Shown in pieces: positions 12,201-21,208 of a DNA stretch of 64,000 bases; the stretch's first letter is position 1; every line of letters begins with the position of its first letter. A program made the position numbers and the translations under genes. The notes under the pieces were generated by a model, which worked only from the letters and a program-made list of their open reading frames with translations, made no database searches and was not told where the DNA came from. This DNA is from Stomoxys calcitrans (lineage: Eukaryota > Arthropoda > Insecta > Diptera > Muscidae), in NCBI RefSeq assembly GCF_963082655.1, contig NC_081552.1, positions 195,066,598 to 195,130,597 on the forward strand. The letters run 5' to 3'.

Positions 12201-13194
12201 TGAAGGCAAACACGGTGGTACACGCAAACCGGGAAGATCAAAAGCCCGATGGAAAGATCAAGTGGTGGGAGACACCTCGAAACTTGGTGTCAGAGATTTT
12301 AGAATGAGCGCAGGAGATCGAGGCGCTTGGAACGCTATTCTACGTTCGGCTTGTGGAACAAATGTTCTGTCATAGCCAATTAAAGTAAAAGAAAGTAAGT
12401 TTATCTCTGGAAATGGTCCTATGAATTGGAAATCATGATCATGTGATTTGACGTCTCTTGACTATATTTGTGGGGTTATGTGAAGTCTTTGTTCTATGTG
12501 GACAAACCAAACACGACTGAAGCCTTATATAAAAACATAATATTTTTTTATTCGCAGAATACAGGATGAAATGTTCGAAAAGTGTCACAAAATTGGATCC
12601 TACGAATGGGCTAGATATTTGTTATTATTCAAAAGTAAATAGCAAAGGCCAATTTATTTTCCCAATAAAATTTTTTAATATATATATGATGCAAATTTGA
12701 GTGTTCTTTAGATAAAAAAAAACTACGCTTAAAAAATCACCATTTATAATTTAAAATAAAACATTGCTATCACATTCATTAATGTATTTAACCATATGTA
12801 TGGCTACTCATATTAAACTTACCCATGTTAGGTTGCCCACGTAAAGCTGAAAACGGCGACCGGCCTGATTTGGAGCCAAGCTACCAGCACCTTGATGGTA
12901 GACTCCGTTTGACCCTGCATTTCCAGCACCACCTTCGGGGCCGTTGCTTCCAGCACTTGGACTTTCTCCGCCGCCAGCAGATGGCGCTATACCAGCACCA
13001 CCACTTGATGTTTCAGGCGCTCCACCTATGTCATCGTATAAATCAACTCCGTCAGCTGCAAACTCATCCTAAATGCACCACGATATAATTATATTGACAC
13101 TTCGCACAAATTTATTTCATTTTCGTTTCATACATACTTGATTTTGTGTATCCAAGTCTTCTGCATAAAGATCCAACACCACGCCGTCGGCCAT
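126..13194 (-). CDS. CPSF6: CPSF6, cleavage factor Im 68-kDa-type subunit (partial, spliced)
   Basis: This is the 5' part of the gene for the large subunit of cleavage factor Im, a nuclear RNA-binding protein that sets poly(A) site choice with CPSF5/NUDT21. Coding exons are 13138-13194, 12823-13068, 10110-10583 and 126-281, all joined in phase 0, giving 311 residues so far. The gene continues past the left edge, where the RS-like C-terminus of the family would lie. Seen in the protein: an acidic, Gly/Ser-rich N-terminus; one RRM at about residues 90-175 with RNP2 LYVGNL, the diagnostic NLTWWTTD, FFENRANGQSKGF (RNP1) and ELHGQ; then a Pro/Gly/Met-rich region. The start is the ATG at 13194-13192 (MADGVVLDLYAED), as in family members. 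Intron 3 (282-10109) is swollen by LINE pieces and a minisatellite. The gene is head to head with SAYSD1. Identification rests on family knowledge and is strong. Confidence 0.93.
300..950. other. AT-rich intron sequence, nothing recognised
   Basis: Part of CPSF6 intron 3. It has homopolymer A/T runs and small open frames without coding character. No repeat family was recognised. Confidence 0.6.
955..2216 (-). mobile_element. CR1-group LINE fragment (RT C-terminal half)
   Basis: A 5'-truncated, frameshifted non-LTR copy. Upstream frame 1713-2216 has RT motifs (SKAFYRVWH, a degenerate of SKAFDRVWH; TAGVPQG; YSFADDS, a form of the F/YADD catalytic box). Frame 952-1719 has the CR1-type thumb and C-terminus (LDRVQWRAMALIGD, FARTSRMWNRISANVFP). 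One frameshift near 1713 separates them. The 3' end, on the left, carries a 2x tandem of an about 20-bp unit. It lies in CPSF6 intron 3, in the same orientation as the gene. Confidence 0.8.
2242..2345 (-). mobile_element. tRNA-derived SINE tail remnant
   Basis: A diverged match to the 3' body of the SINE seen at 27346-27661 (shared pattern: ACTTCTCACA, ATCAATG, TCAAGTTTAA on the plus strand). The tRNA head is missing. Confidence 0.5.
2480..3560 (+). mobile_element. I/LOA/R1-type LINE, internally deleted
   Basis: Decayed LINE piece. It reads LAYTPKAWQEASMVFMPKSG, then the RT palm start (LAVCFDIEGAFINVRT) and QSTPQAGIL (from GTPQGGIL). It then jumps to the C-terminal VTYDRARPSGLNVNPE and the Cys/His motif CRACGEDDETLEHFLCHY. 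Sequence between the GTPQGG box and the C-terminus is missing, so this copy is an internal deletion. The 3' end matches the LINE tail at 17925-18050 and 57700-57745. Confidence 0.7.
3742..3808 (-). mobile_element. 5'-truncated tRNA-derived SINE piece
   Basis: Matches the middle of the SINE (CCTCACAAAT, GCCAGCAT, TTTTCTGATG, TCTCGCCAGG on the plus strand) and stops at the same internal point as the copy at 10867-11131, lacking the tRNA head. Confidence 0.55.
3809..4200 (+). mobile_element. 2A-LINE 3' end fragment
   Basis: Decayed C-terminal coding sequence of the family at 39961-43537 (MVLGKRPPPIAP-like, then DTQQNQADE) ending in CACACTGCTACAACAACAAC. It is inserted in the LOA-type LINE that resumes at 4201. 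Confidence 0.7.
4201..5150 (+). mobile_element. I/LOA-type LINE fragment
   Basis: Reads through the region before RNase H (ETILDIRPIDIQIKCEAATAAMRLKAIG), is interrupted by the SINE remnant at 4531-4649, then continues with the post-RNase H region (NPKPFGSEAVRVK-like) and the degenerate CRAYGEDA zinc-finger end. Most of RNase H is deleted. Confidence 0.65.
4531..4649 (-). mobile_element. tRNA-derived SINE, internally deleted
   Basis: Keeps the 3' tail with a (TAC)n run next to AAATTTCCCATGAGCATT and the complete tRNA-like head (on the minus strand CACCGTGGCGCAGAGGTTAT and a B-box-like GAGTTCAAATCC). The body between them is gone. Confidence 0.7.
5151..5257 (-). mobile_element. Short CAA-tailed 2A-LINE derivative (S1)
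   Basis: About 107 bp. On the minus strand it begins AATCCCATAGCAGCCCG and ends ACTGCTACAACAACAATAAC-like. It is a mutated copy of the element at 18431-18539 and 57096-57203. Confidence 0.7.
5266..5558 (-). mobile_element. CAA-tailed 401-bp SINE-like element, partial
   Basis: Matches the complete copy at 48059-48459. Its tail (ACATGAAAATGTGGCTACAA, CAA repeats) is at the left and the 5' part is lost at the right, where LOA-type LINE 3' sequence follows (5560-5625). Confidence 0.75.
5690..8185. repeat. 29-bp minisatellite array, about 85 units
   Basis: A tandem array of a 29-bp unit, roughly GAAATTTTGCCTTTAGGG plus AAAATTTCATA, inside CPSF6 intron 3. Each unit has two dyads: AAATTTC-ATA-GAAATTT, and GAAATTTT...AAAATTTC flanking GCCTTTAGGG. 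By hand I count about 49 occurrences of TTC-N3-GAA (mostly TTCATAGAA). There is higher-order structure: a block around 6350-6520 recurs at 7315-7490, and about 284 bp around 7640-7925 is duplicated at 7925-8155. Open frames here are products of the repeat, not genes. Confidence 0.95.
8190..10090. other. Unique-looking AT-rich intron sequence
   Basis: The rest of CPSF6 intron 3. Positions 8366-8410 repeat the sequence captured twice in the minisatellite (TTAATGGCC...AATTAACTC). No gene, RNA or transposon was recognised beyond that. Confidence 0.6.
10110..10583 (-). CDS. CPSF6: CPSF6 exon 3 (RRM body)
   Basis: 158 codons (residues 102-259). It opens WTTDQDIANVMRDIGV, contains RNP1 in ENRANGQSKGFSVV and the conserved KKELHGQAPVV, then runs into a Pro/Gly/Met-rich low-complexity region. 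It ends with CAG before GTATGT. The flanking introns are 2.2 kb and 9.8 kb and contain transposable elements. Confidence 0.95.
10867..11131 (-). mobile_element. tRNA-derived SINE, 5'-truncated, with target-site duplication
   Basis: Matches the complete SINE at 27346-27661 but lacks the tRNA head, breaking off at GGCGAGACC on the minus strand. It is flanked by an 11-bp direct repeat, GCTATTGTATA, at 10856-10866 and 11132-11142, as expected for a 5'-truncated target-primed insertion. It lies in CPSF6 intron 2. Confidence 0.85.
11195..11372 (+). mobile_element. CAA-tailed SINE-like element, decayed fragment
   Basis: Resembles the 5' half of the 48059-48459 element (TGAGCATCACCCG, TTTGTGTGGTGTCC, GGAGTAGCTGCAATTGCAGT). 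Confidence 0.55.
11385..12375 (+). mobile_element. RTE-clade LINE fragment (RT and C-terminus)
   Basis: RTE reverse transcriptase remains: GADGLPAELFKTGGD, ECANYRGISILP, YQCGIRPGKSMLDQIFTLRQ, HLFVDYKAAFDN, then after an internal deletion the RTE C-terminal WLGHVVRMDEEAPAKK and RARWKDQV-like ending. Frameshifts and stops are present. It lies in CPSF6 intron 2. Confidence 0.85.
12376..12822. other. Intron sequence, nothing recognised
   Basis: The remainder of CPSF6 intron 2. AT-rich, with no repeat or gene signal. Confidence 0.55.
12823..13068 (-). CDS. CPSF6: CPSF6 exon 2
   Basis: 82 codons (residues 20-101). It begins DEFAADGVDLYDD, passes through a Gly/Ser/Ala-rich linker and ends in the first strand of the RRM (LYVGNLTW) at a GTAAGT donor. 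The exon junction falls between the two tryptophans of the family's NLTWWTTD motif. Confidence 0.92.
13138..13194 (-). CDS. CPSF6: CPSF6 exon 1 (coding part)
   Basis: Encodes residues 1-19 (MADGVVLDLYAEDLDTQNQ). It ends at a GTATGT donor, and the following 69-bp intron (13069-13137) ends in TTTAG. Confidence 0.9.
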
Positions 13195-14634
13195 ATTTGT
13201 TTAAATTCCCTATTTTAACCAAGACTTAATAAACACCGTCCAATACACTACTGTGGCCTTTTCGATAATCTGTACTGAATTTCCCAACGATTATTTCTTA
13301 TGATGAAAAAAAAAAAAATTGTCCACTTTTTTCTAGATTTTTATTACACATACACACACGCGTCCCTTCCTTAAAGCGAGCACACCGTAACCGGTGTACA
13401 CCTTCTTTTTTCTCCCTTGTATTTCCTTGTGATTTTGATTAGGGGGTATTAAAATATTTACAAGTAACTATTAAACGTTCTTCACAAAGTGTATGAAATT
13501 ATTTTGTCCTTTTTGGCAATAAAGTTATTTATATGAAAAAATTCTTTGGCAAAAATCTTCCATCTGCAATACGAACCAAAATGAAAGATATAGGATTTCA
13601 GAGTTGACCTAAATCTTATTGACGGCGTTAGGTCAGCATTTTCTTTGGTAATGAAGCTATTTTTGAATCAATTATTCGAACGCGTGTTACGCTTTTTTCC
13701 TCACGTCTCTTCACGTGAAGTCGGAAAAAATCAAAACAAAATCAATCAATAAACACCATTTACAGAAAAAAACGTATTTGTATAAGCAGGCCCTGTAAAG
13801 AATTTTATTTTTAAGCTGAGTATTCTGTTCAGTTTTTCGAGCGGAATGCTGTCAAACTCCATATAAAAACAAAACGAATACCAACCCTTAGGTAACAGAA
13901 CCCTACCTTATATTGAATTATTTTATTTAAATCTGTCTTGCATTGCGTCATAATTAAGTAAAAAATATGGTGCCGTTGAATCTAAACCCAACCAAAGAGT
14001 CAAAGTCATCAAAAATCGCTAGCGTTGAGTTCGAAAAAAAGAGGCGCGGAGTCTGGAGTCAAATTTGAGAGATGAAAGAGAAGACTGGTGGAACAGATGT
14101 CATTTAATTATTACAGTTTTACACTTTTGAATAACTTTGAAGTTCACGAAAATGCGTTTAAACTGTATTGCAATTATATCACTTCAAAGAATTTGCATAT
14201 TTTTTTATAACTTTAACACAAACAGATGCAATTTTGTAAACATGAACATTTTTCATATAAAGTTACTAATGTTTAGTAAAATTCTCTGAGAATTGTTGGC
14301 AACGTAAATAATTCTCATGAAAATTTGGCAACATTTTCGGAGACAAATGTGCAGAGCGACACTGCCAAAAAAATAGATTCTATTTCAGCGTCATGACGCC
14401 AGACTGACTCTAGCCGGTGGTTTTTTGCTTTCCCATATAAATGTATGTAAAACAACTTGACGCGACTCTTTACTCTTTGATTGGATTTAGACACTTACAC
14501 GCTTCACATGCTAAAATCCGTCAACGGCTTCTCCTTTGAAAAGCCTGACGGCGGCACTTTGCTGTTATTTGAAGTCATTTCGGCTCGAAACTCTGTTTGT
14601 ATTTTATGTCAGTAGAGGATTAAGGTGAAAGTAA
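13195..14634. promoter_or_regulatory. Shared 5' region of CPSF6 and SAYSD1
   Basis: 1.4 kb between two divergent start codons, so both 5' UTRs and promoters must lie here. No clear TATA box, DRE or tRNA was seen. Positions 13813-13866 hold a copy of a repeat end also present near 52745-52798 and 56932-56962 (AGCTGAGTATTCTGTTCAG...GCGGAATGCTGTCAAA). Confidence 0.5.
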
Positions 14635-15212
14635 ATGGAAAACATTGAAGATAAATTGCAGGCATATCGTCGTAGAAAAAGACGCGAGGAAACATTTCAG
14701 CGATTTAAAGACAAAGTTCGGGGATTTCTGATGCCCAACCAAAAGAGCGATGACGATAAATCTGCCCCCATATACGTGGCTTTAAGTGTAACAATAAGTT
14801 TCATTGTTTATTTACATTCACGGTATCATTGTATATTATCCATCTCTATTCATAGGAACCGAGCGAACTTTCAAGTTCTGCTGATGATTCTGATAAAAAT
14901 GAGGAAATATTAAACGATCAATGCAATGATAAGATTGTTGCAGTGGATCCGACGAGTGATAAAAAATTCAAATACTTGTTGCGGGCAGTTTACTTAGCTC
15001 TTTGGATAACCGTGTATATAATTGCTATTGAGCTACAATTTGGAATTGTATATTTAATGATGTCGGCACTACTTGCAATTTATCTTAACACTAGGACTGG
15101 TCCTAAAAAGAACAATGAAATCAGTGCTTACAGCGTATTCAATAAAGACTGCATCAGCATTGATGGAACACTTAAAGCCGAACAATTTGAACGTGAAATG
15201 GGTATAAGATAG
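14635..15212 (+). CDS. SAYSD1: SAYSvFN-domain protein (SAYSD1)
   Basis: Two exons, 14635-14787 and 14856-15212, with a 68-bp intron (donor GTAACA, acceptor TTCATAG), giving 169 residues. The protein has a basic N-terminus (DKLQAYRRRKRREETFQRF), two adjacent hydrophobic segments (LLRAVYLALWITVYIIAIEL and FGIVYLMMSALLAIYL), the diagnostic SAYSVFN motif, and an ending (GTLKAEQFEREMGIR) that matches family members. In animals SAYSD1 is an ER membrane protein linked to translocation-associated quality control at the translocon. The donor is inferred: an alternative in-phase GT at 14776 would drop four codons. Length suits the family. No poly(A) signal is obvious. Confidence 0.9.
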
Positions 15213-15850
15213 TATTTTAAGTTTTAAGAATTGTATGTGATACATATATTAGTGTAATATTTTCTTTTTGTATAAATCAAATGTAATATATACGGATTTA
15301 CTTCAAAATATAGGTTTAACTACTTATAAAGTAGGTACCGTTTGAAACTTACCATTAAGAAACAAGATCAATGGTCATTGTGCTTGTAACTTCATATCCC
15401 TTAGTCGCTAGCTAAGTTCCTGTAGTAGGTATATCCAGATACACAAATTCCGCAACTTGGGTACATTTAATTTGGTTGTAAGTTGACTAGAATGGGTAAA
15501 TAGATACAGAAGTCGGCTATCGCGTGATATCTATTTGAGAATTAATGGCGATACATCTTTCCGAATCGTAGTTGAGAAAAATCAATGAACTAGGAGGTTA
15601 ACATTTTAGATGCTTTGGGCGACGGATGGTTGTTACTTATTTGGAGATGACAATCTTGCTCAAGCTCCTAAAGGTATGAGCAAGCTCTCCAATTGACGTG
15701 GGAACGTGATGGCAATTTGCTATTTTAAGTCACGGCTGCAGTTGCAGTTACCCTGTCAAACTACGGAGCATTTCACTATTCAATGTCATCCATGATTTTT
15801 GCGACAACTATATGAAAATGTCATCAACGATTTCTATGGGCTGTCGTCTA
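15213..15850. other. Intergenic sequence with weak repeat remnants
   Basis: 3' flank of SAYSD1. A short stretch near 15730-15790 (CTGCAGTTGCAGTTACC, ACTACGGAGCATT) looks like a very decayed CAA-tailed SINE-like piece. Otherwise nothing was recognised. Confidence 0.4.
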
Positions 15851-15854
15851 TGTC

Positions 15855-17270
15855 TTCAAAGATTCAACATAGTTATGCACCTTTCTTTTAAGACGTCATG
15901 ACGACGCGGCCTGCTGAGCACATACCACAACATGGCGATTGGCATGGCCTTCTGTGCCTGATCGGTATCCTGAAAGAAGAGGTGCACGTCGCAATACGAA
16001 GGGCAGCATTCTGACAGATCTGAATGATATACCACTGCGTGTCGCTCAGCTGGTGAGTCCACACCGACACTGCATACTTCACCGCTGACCAGCCAATTGC
16101 TTTGTATGAAGTCAACAAGGCTTTTTTGTCGGCAAACCAAATGCTACCGGCAAGCGACTTGAGGAGATTTTTCCTACTTCTGAACTTGTCACAAATTCCA
16201 GTGGTTTGTGCGAAAGATCCATAGAGGCTGTCAACTGTGAAACCCTGTATTTTGGGATAGTTGGTGGTCAAAATTCTTACACGTTCCACAATCACATCCA
16301 ACGCCTCATGTATCTCTGCTGACGATGAAGTGAACAATGTTGCTGAAGATTTTGGTGGCGGAAATTTTCGAATTTTTGGTCAAATAGGCTTAGTATTGCA
16401 AAGATATAAAATAAATAAATTTCTGGCAGCGAAATAATCTGCAAGATCGGGAAGGTAGTATTGTAGTTCAACCTCACGCAGATGTCATTAACGAAGGGGG
16501 TCGAAGCCATGTTCGTACAACACTCGGCATATAACACGACCTCGATGACCTCTGGAGGGAGTAGAATAGTGTAGAGGTAGAGGTTAAAACAGTGCCAAAA
16601 ATATCATGCCGCATTGGCGAACACCGTTTTACTGTGCGGGGTTTCGTTGTTCACTTGTTGCCCGGCAAATGCAAATTCTCCAACAAGGCTCGGAAGTATA
16701 AGAGAGATCAGATCAGCGGAATCACTCTGCACATTTTCCAGACATCGGGAACTATGAGAGTACTCAGACACAGAGGATCTGTGTTTTGCACTTTATTCTT
16801 GATACATCCAAGATGTTCAGCATCAGTGTAGAGATTCCGTAGGGGCCCCGCTGCTTGGACGACCTGGAAAATTGTGATGGTTGTTCATCGGCTCGAAGAC
16901 CACGAATACGATGAATAGATATCTTTGATTGTTACCCTCGGGAAGGTCACTCCCGATACATCTAAAGCATCAGTGTAGATATCCCTTCGGGGCCCCGCGT
17001 TTTGGACGATTTGGCGCTGCGAATCACATTTGCAATGGTTGTACATCGCGTCGGTCCTATCATCCCTCTCGCAGGTATTCGAAATTGACTTAACAGTAGA
17101 CCATAGCTTGCCAATGCCGGCGCCTAAGTTATATTGCTTCAAATAGTCTTCCATAAACTGGCTATCCTATTGATTTCGAGATTCAATTTTCTGATTCTAA
17201 GGTCAGTAGGGTTGGAGTAGCCAATTCCATCACTTTGGGCCGCACTTGGGGTATTCGAACAGAAGGTACT
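15855..17270 (-). mobile_element. Old, decayed 2A-LINE-family copy
   Basis: Fragments of the same protein as at 39961-43537: KSLAGSIWFADKKALLTSYKAIG, QLSDTQW..IQICQNAALRIAT, and farther right the pre-RT linker (NLGAGIGKLWSTVKS). Many frameshifts, deletions and a local duplication around 16820-17000 make it a diverged family member. Confidence 0.65.
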
Positions 17271-17287
17271 TTTCACGTATCATTGTA

Positions 17288-17524
17288 TTGGGTTGCCCAA
17301 AAAGTAATTGCGGATTTTTCATATAGTCGGCGTTGACAATTTTTTTCACAGCTTGTGACTCTGCAATTGCATTCTTTCTTCTGTCAGTTATCAGCTGTTA
17401 CTTTTAGCTTGCTTTAGAAAAAAAGTGTAAAAAAAGCATATTTGATTAAAGTTCATTCTAAGTTTTATTAAAAATGCATTTACTTTCTTTTAAAAAATCC
17501 GCAATTACTTTTTGGGCAACCCAA
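17288..17524. mobile_element. Mariner-type MITE, copy 1 (237 bp)
   Basis: 32-bp perfect terminal inverted repeats starting TTGGGTTGCCCAAAAAGTAA, flanked by TA at 17286-17287 and 17525-17526. There is no transposase. It is nearly identical to the copies at 34425, 35381 and 43999. Confidence 0.93.
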
Positions 17525-17572
17525 TACAATGGATAGATTCCTTCTTTTAAAAACTCAAACTGAACTGCATGC

Positions 17573-17880
17573 TCAATTTGCCAATGAACATTCCACTGAG
17601 GAACCGGGGCCAACTTCTCACATATCAATGAGTGCTGTCCAATTCAAGTATGAGTTCAATGATAAGGGACTTCCTTTTCATTGCCGAGTTTGAACGGCGT
17701 GCGGCAGTGCGACACCCCTTTGAGGATAAGTTTTTACATGGCCGCCATACAAAATGGTACAGTACCTCACAAATGTCACCAGCATTAGGAGGGGAAAACC
17801 ACTGATATTCTCGCCAGGATTTGAACCCAGGCTTTTAGCATCATAGGCGGACATGCAAACCTCTGAGCTACGGTGGCCTC
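17573..17880 (-). mobile_element. tRNA-derived SINE, near full length
   Basis: The complete body and tRNA-like head: on the minus strand GAGGCCACCGTAGCTCAGAG (A-box region) and TGGGTTCAAATCCTGGCGAG (B-box region). The 3' end is at left (CATTGGCAAATTGAGC on minus). No clear target duplication was found. Confidence 0.82.
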
Positions 17881-17924
17881 ACAAACGCAAACAACTTTTT
17901 TGAGCAGACAAAAAAACATAGGTT

Positions 17925-19106
17925 AGGTAAGGTTGAAAAGAGGGTGCGTATATTAATCCGCCCCATGCCACTATGGACATACATCTAAGCCAGTAATCGG
18001 CTTGTTGTGCGCTTTAAAAACTATAAAGTAACCTCTAAAAAGAAAATTTTAAATTAGGAATTTCGTGCTACTTACAAAATCCTTAATTGTTTTCAATACC
18101 ACTTCCCTAAGTTGGTTCGTGTCTGGTATTGTGTCTCCACCTAAGTGCCGGTATCTGTTAGACGCGAAAGCCGGGCAATGACAAAGGGCATGCTCCAACG
18201 TCTCATCATCTTCCCCGCATGCCCTACACATGCTATCACTTGCCATCCTCAGGGAAGGCTTTAATCTCCTTCTTACACTGCAAGACTGTTCGTGACTTTA
18301 TCGTCCTGGTTGTTATTGCCCTTATGGCAATTTTACTGCCGGTAAAGATGTTCACACTCGACGACCTTGCGTTACCATCACACCAATTCACGCATTCCGT
18401 GATCGCCCGAATCTCCGCCTGCAGGACCGTTGTGGTTGTTGTTGTAGCAGTGTGTTGTACACTTAGGCGGCAGCCCTTGCCGATGGACAACTTCATCGGA
18501 TCAATCCGGCACGTACAACCGGCTGCCATGGGATTGACCGCAGGACCGTATTATGGTCAGACAGTCTTAAACATATCTCAATTCCTGGGTTTTCAATGTA
18601 AACCCCCAGGCCTACTCTGTCCTCTAGCTTTGATCCATCTGTGTAACATGATCTTCCAGATGGCAATACTGGGGTTCAGTCAATCCAAGACTGTGCCAAT
18701 GGCAGCAGTGTCTCGCATTCGACTTCAAGGTCCATCTCAGGTATCCGATCAGAAACCTCTTCCCTTCCTTCCAGGTTTCCTATCGTCGCCTCGATTATAC
18801 CGCGATGGTATGAGCTGCTCCCATCCTCAATCCATTCTCCCATCGCCTTAAGTCTCATAGCCGCAGTGGCTGCCTCACACTTCATCTGTATGTCAATGGG
18901 TCGGATATCTAGAATAGTTTCCAGTGCCCTAGTGGGTCACTGGAGACTAGTGGTCCTCATCGCTCCGCCTATGCCAAGACAACATGTTCTCTGAACCTGT
19001 TGTATGATCCTTATGTTGCACTTTTTTCCATAGCAGTTCACCAAACTACTGAGGCGTAAGTAAGTATTGGTCTAATCACGCTCCAGTAGAGACAGTAGAC
19101 ATACTC
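17925..19106 (-). mobile_element. I/LOA-type LINE 3' part with RNase H
   Basis: The minus strand reads MKCEAATAAMRLKAMGEWIE, an RNase H region (LQAEIRAITECVNWC, GSKIAIRAITTRTIKSRTVL), then CRACGEDDETLEHALCHCPA and VLKTIKDFV. The coding is split by the short element at 18431-18539. The 3' UTR ends near 17925 with a purine-rich tail. At 19107 it abuts an RTE copy. Confidence 0.8.
18431..18539 (-). mobile_element. Short CAA-tailed 2A-LINE derivative (S2) with target duplication
   Basis: 109 bp flanked by GCAGGACCGT at 18421-18430 and 18540-18549. On the minus strand it has AATCCCATGGCAGCCGG near its 5' end and ends in GCTACAACAACAACCACA. The first about 85 nt match the 5' end of the full-length 2A-LINE and the last about 25 nt match its 3' end. 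It is nested in the RNase H region of the LOA-type LINE. Confidence 0.88.
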
Positions 19107-20560
19107 GGATTCAGGCCCCATTTGGGGGGCCATAGAGATGGTAGGTGTTGATTTGTCCTTCTCGGGTCTTTTCCAGGATTTGGCTTAGTATGAATATCTG
19201 GTCCAGGGCGAATTTACCAGGTCTAAAGCCGCATTGATAGGGCCTAATTATATCATTGACTTTAGGTTTTAATCTTTCACACAGTACGCTCGAGAGTATC
19301 TTGTATGCGATGGGGAGGAGACTTATTCCTCTGTAATTGGCACATTCCATCCTGTCTCCTTTCTTGTGTACGGGACATAGTATGCTGAGGTTGCAATCAT
19401 CGGGTAAACGTTCTTCTAGCCAGATTGCGCAGATAAGCTGATACATACGCCTTATCAGCGTGTCGCCTCCGGTCTTAAATAGGTCAGCGGGTAACCCGTC
19501 GGCTCCTGCTGCCTTGTTGATCTTTAGTCGGGTCACTGCTATTTGGACCTCATTCTGACTTGGAGGTAAACATTCTATACCATCATCAGGTTGCCGCATT
19601 CTTGGCTTCAGCAGCATCTCGACACTCTTGGTCGTACCATGGGTTTCTTGGAGGAGGCTCCGGTACCCAAGTACGGATTTCGAGGCATTTTCCATGGAGT
19701 GGGCAATAGTTTGCCACTGCGCCATTGTATCATCGGAACAAGAAGTGCTTTCATCAAGCAGTAGGGTCAGTCGAGTGGAGTATGCCGCTGATATTTGTTG
19801 TGTTTGCAGCTTTTCAATGTCCAGCTTCCGTGCAGTGTCAGATCGTACTTTCCTCGCCATGTTCAAACGGGTGCAAACCTTTGTTGCAACAATGTAATGA
19901 TCCTAATCTATATTCGCTCCACGGATCGATCGTTTGATGAATGCCTTCCATCTATCACAACGTGATCAATTTGGTTTCTCGTGTTTTGATCGGGTGACAT
20001 CCATGTGGCTTTGTGAATATTTTTATGTTGAAATCTGGTGCTACTAACTACCATGTTTTTTGCCGCGGCGAAATCTATCAGCCTCAACCCATTACTGAAC
20101 GTTATTTCGAGGAGGCTAAACTTTCCGACTGTTTGACCAAAAATGCCTTCCTTTCCTATCTTCGCAACGATTTTAATATCATGGGCGGGGCAGCGGTCAT
20201 ATTCTCTCTCTAGACGCTCGTAGAACATATCCTTGGTCTGCTCGTATTTGTCTTCCGTCGGGGCATGGGCACAAATAAGGCTGATGTTGAAGAATTTGAA
20301 TTTTATGCGGATTGTGGCTAGCCTCTCATCCACCGGAGTAAAGCTGGAGATAAGGTGTTTCAGTCTCCGACTGACCAAAAATCCACAGCCAAATTCATGC
20401 CTCGTGTTATGGCAGTTATAGTATAGTTCGTCACCGTTTGGTGTTGAAGTGACGCCATTTCCAGTCCATCGCACTTCCTGTAAGGCGGTAATATCTGCCT
20501 TGTACTTCTCTAATACATCCACCAGCGCGTATACTGCACCTTCTCTATAAAGAGTGCAGA
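19107..20560 (-). mobile_element. RTE-clade LINE, endonuclease and RT
   Basis: Frame 19908-20522 is an RTE endonuclease: ITALQEVRWTGNG, ICAHAPTEDK, ATWMSPDQNTRNQIDHVVID. Frame 19111-19866 is the RT N-terminal half: AAGADGLPADLFKTGGD, ECANYRGISLLPIAYKILS, YQCGFRPGKFALDQIF. The two frames are offset by a frameshift near 19900, and the palm and thumb are missing at the left junction. Confidence 0.85.
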
Positions 20561-20789
20561 CATTCTAGGTGCAGATCCGCAAATCATGGTCCTTTTTTGG
20601 TTTGCGTGGGTCGTCAACGTTGTGGGGGTCCGTTTTTACTATTCTTTTGGTTCTCATAGTGATTCTCATAGTTTGTCGGGGGCGGGTTACTGGCCCAGCT
20701 CCCCATCTGCCTGGGTTTTGTGGGATTGCACATGTATCCCTCGTTGTGACGTGCCGCTTGCTTCAATATCCGACGCTCACCGCCAGCCG

Positions 20790-20915
20790 CCCCTAACCTG
20801 GGAACAGACGCTGATGTTGGCCATTCGCCTTGTCATCTCGAGTATCATTGGCACTCAGTATTTAATTAAGAGCCAGAGCCACCTGACTCCTCACTGAGAC
20901 TCTCCTCTCGGCCAT
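20790..20915 (-). mobile_element. CAA-tailed SINE-like element, fragment
   Basis: The middle part of the 401-bp element (GGAACAGACGC...CCTTGTCATCTCGAGTATCA, CACTGAGACTCTCC on plus). Confidence 0.55.
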
Positions 20916-21208
20916 AAAAATTAATTTTGATAAAATCTTTAAATTTATTATCATAAAATAAATACAAGTGTAAATAGCATGGAAATTAAGAGCGAGAGAG
21001 TTTTATTCATAGAAAGTGAGTGAGCATTAACTTAAGTACCCTGTATTTGAAACTGTGACTTGCAGTATATTAAAAAACCTACATGTGTGTATGTTTATAT
21101 TTTAATTGTTTCATGTAAGTTTGACACGAAAAAATGCTTAGCAAAATACTTTATATGAAAGAGAAAAAATCACATGACGGCCAATCTACATACAACACAT
21201 CAACATAT

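Noticed and set aside
17288..17524. Full mariner transposon
   Set aside because: Only 237 bp, with no transposase coding in any of the four copies; these are MITEs.
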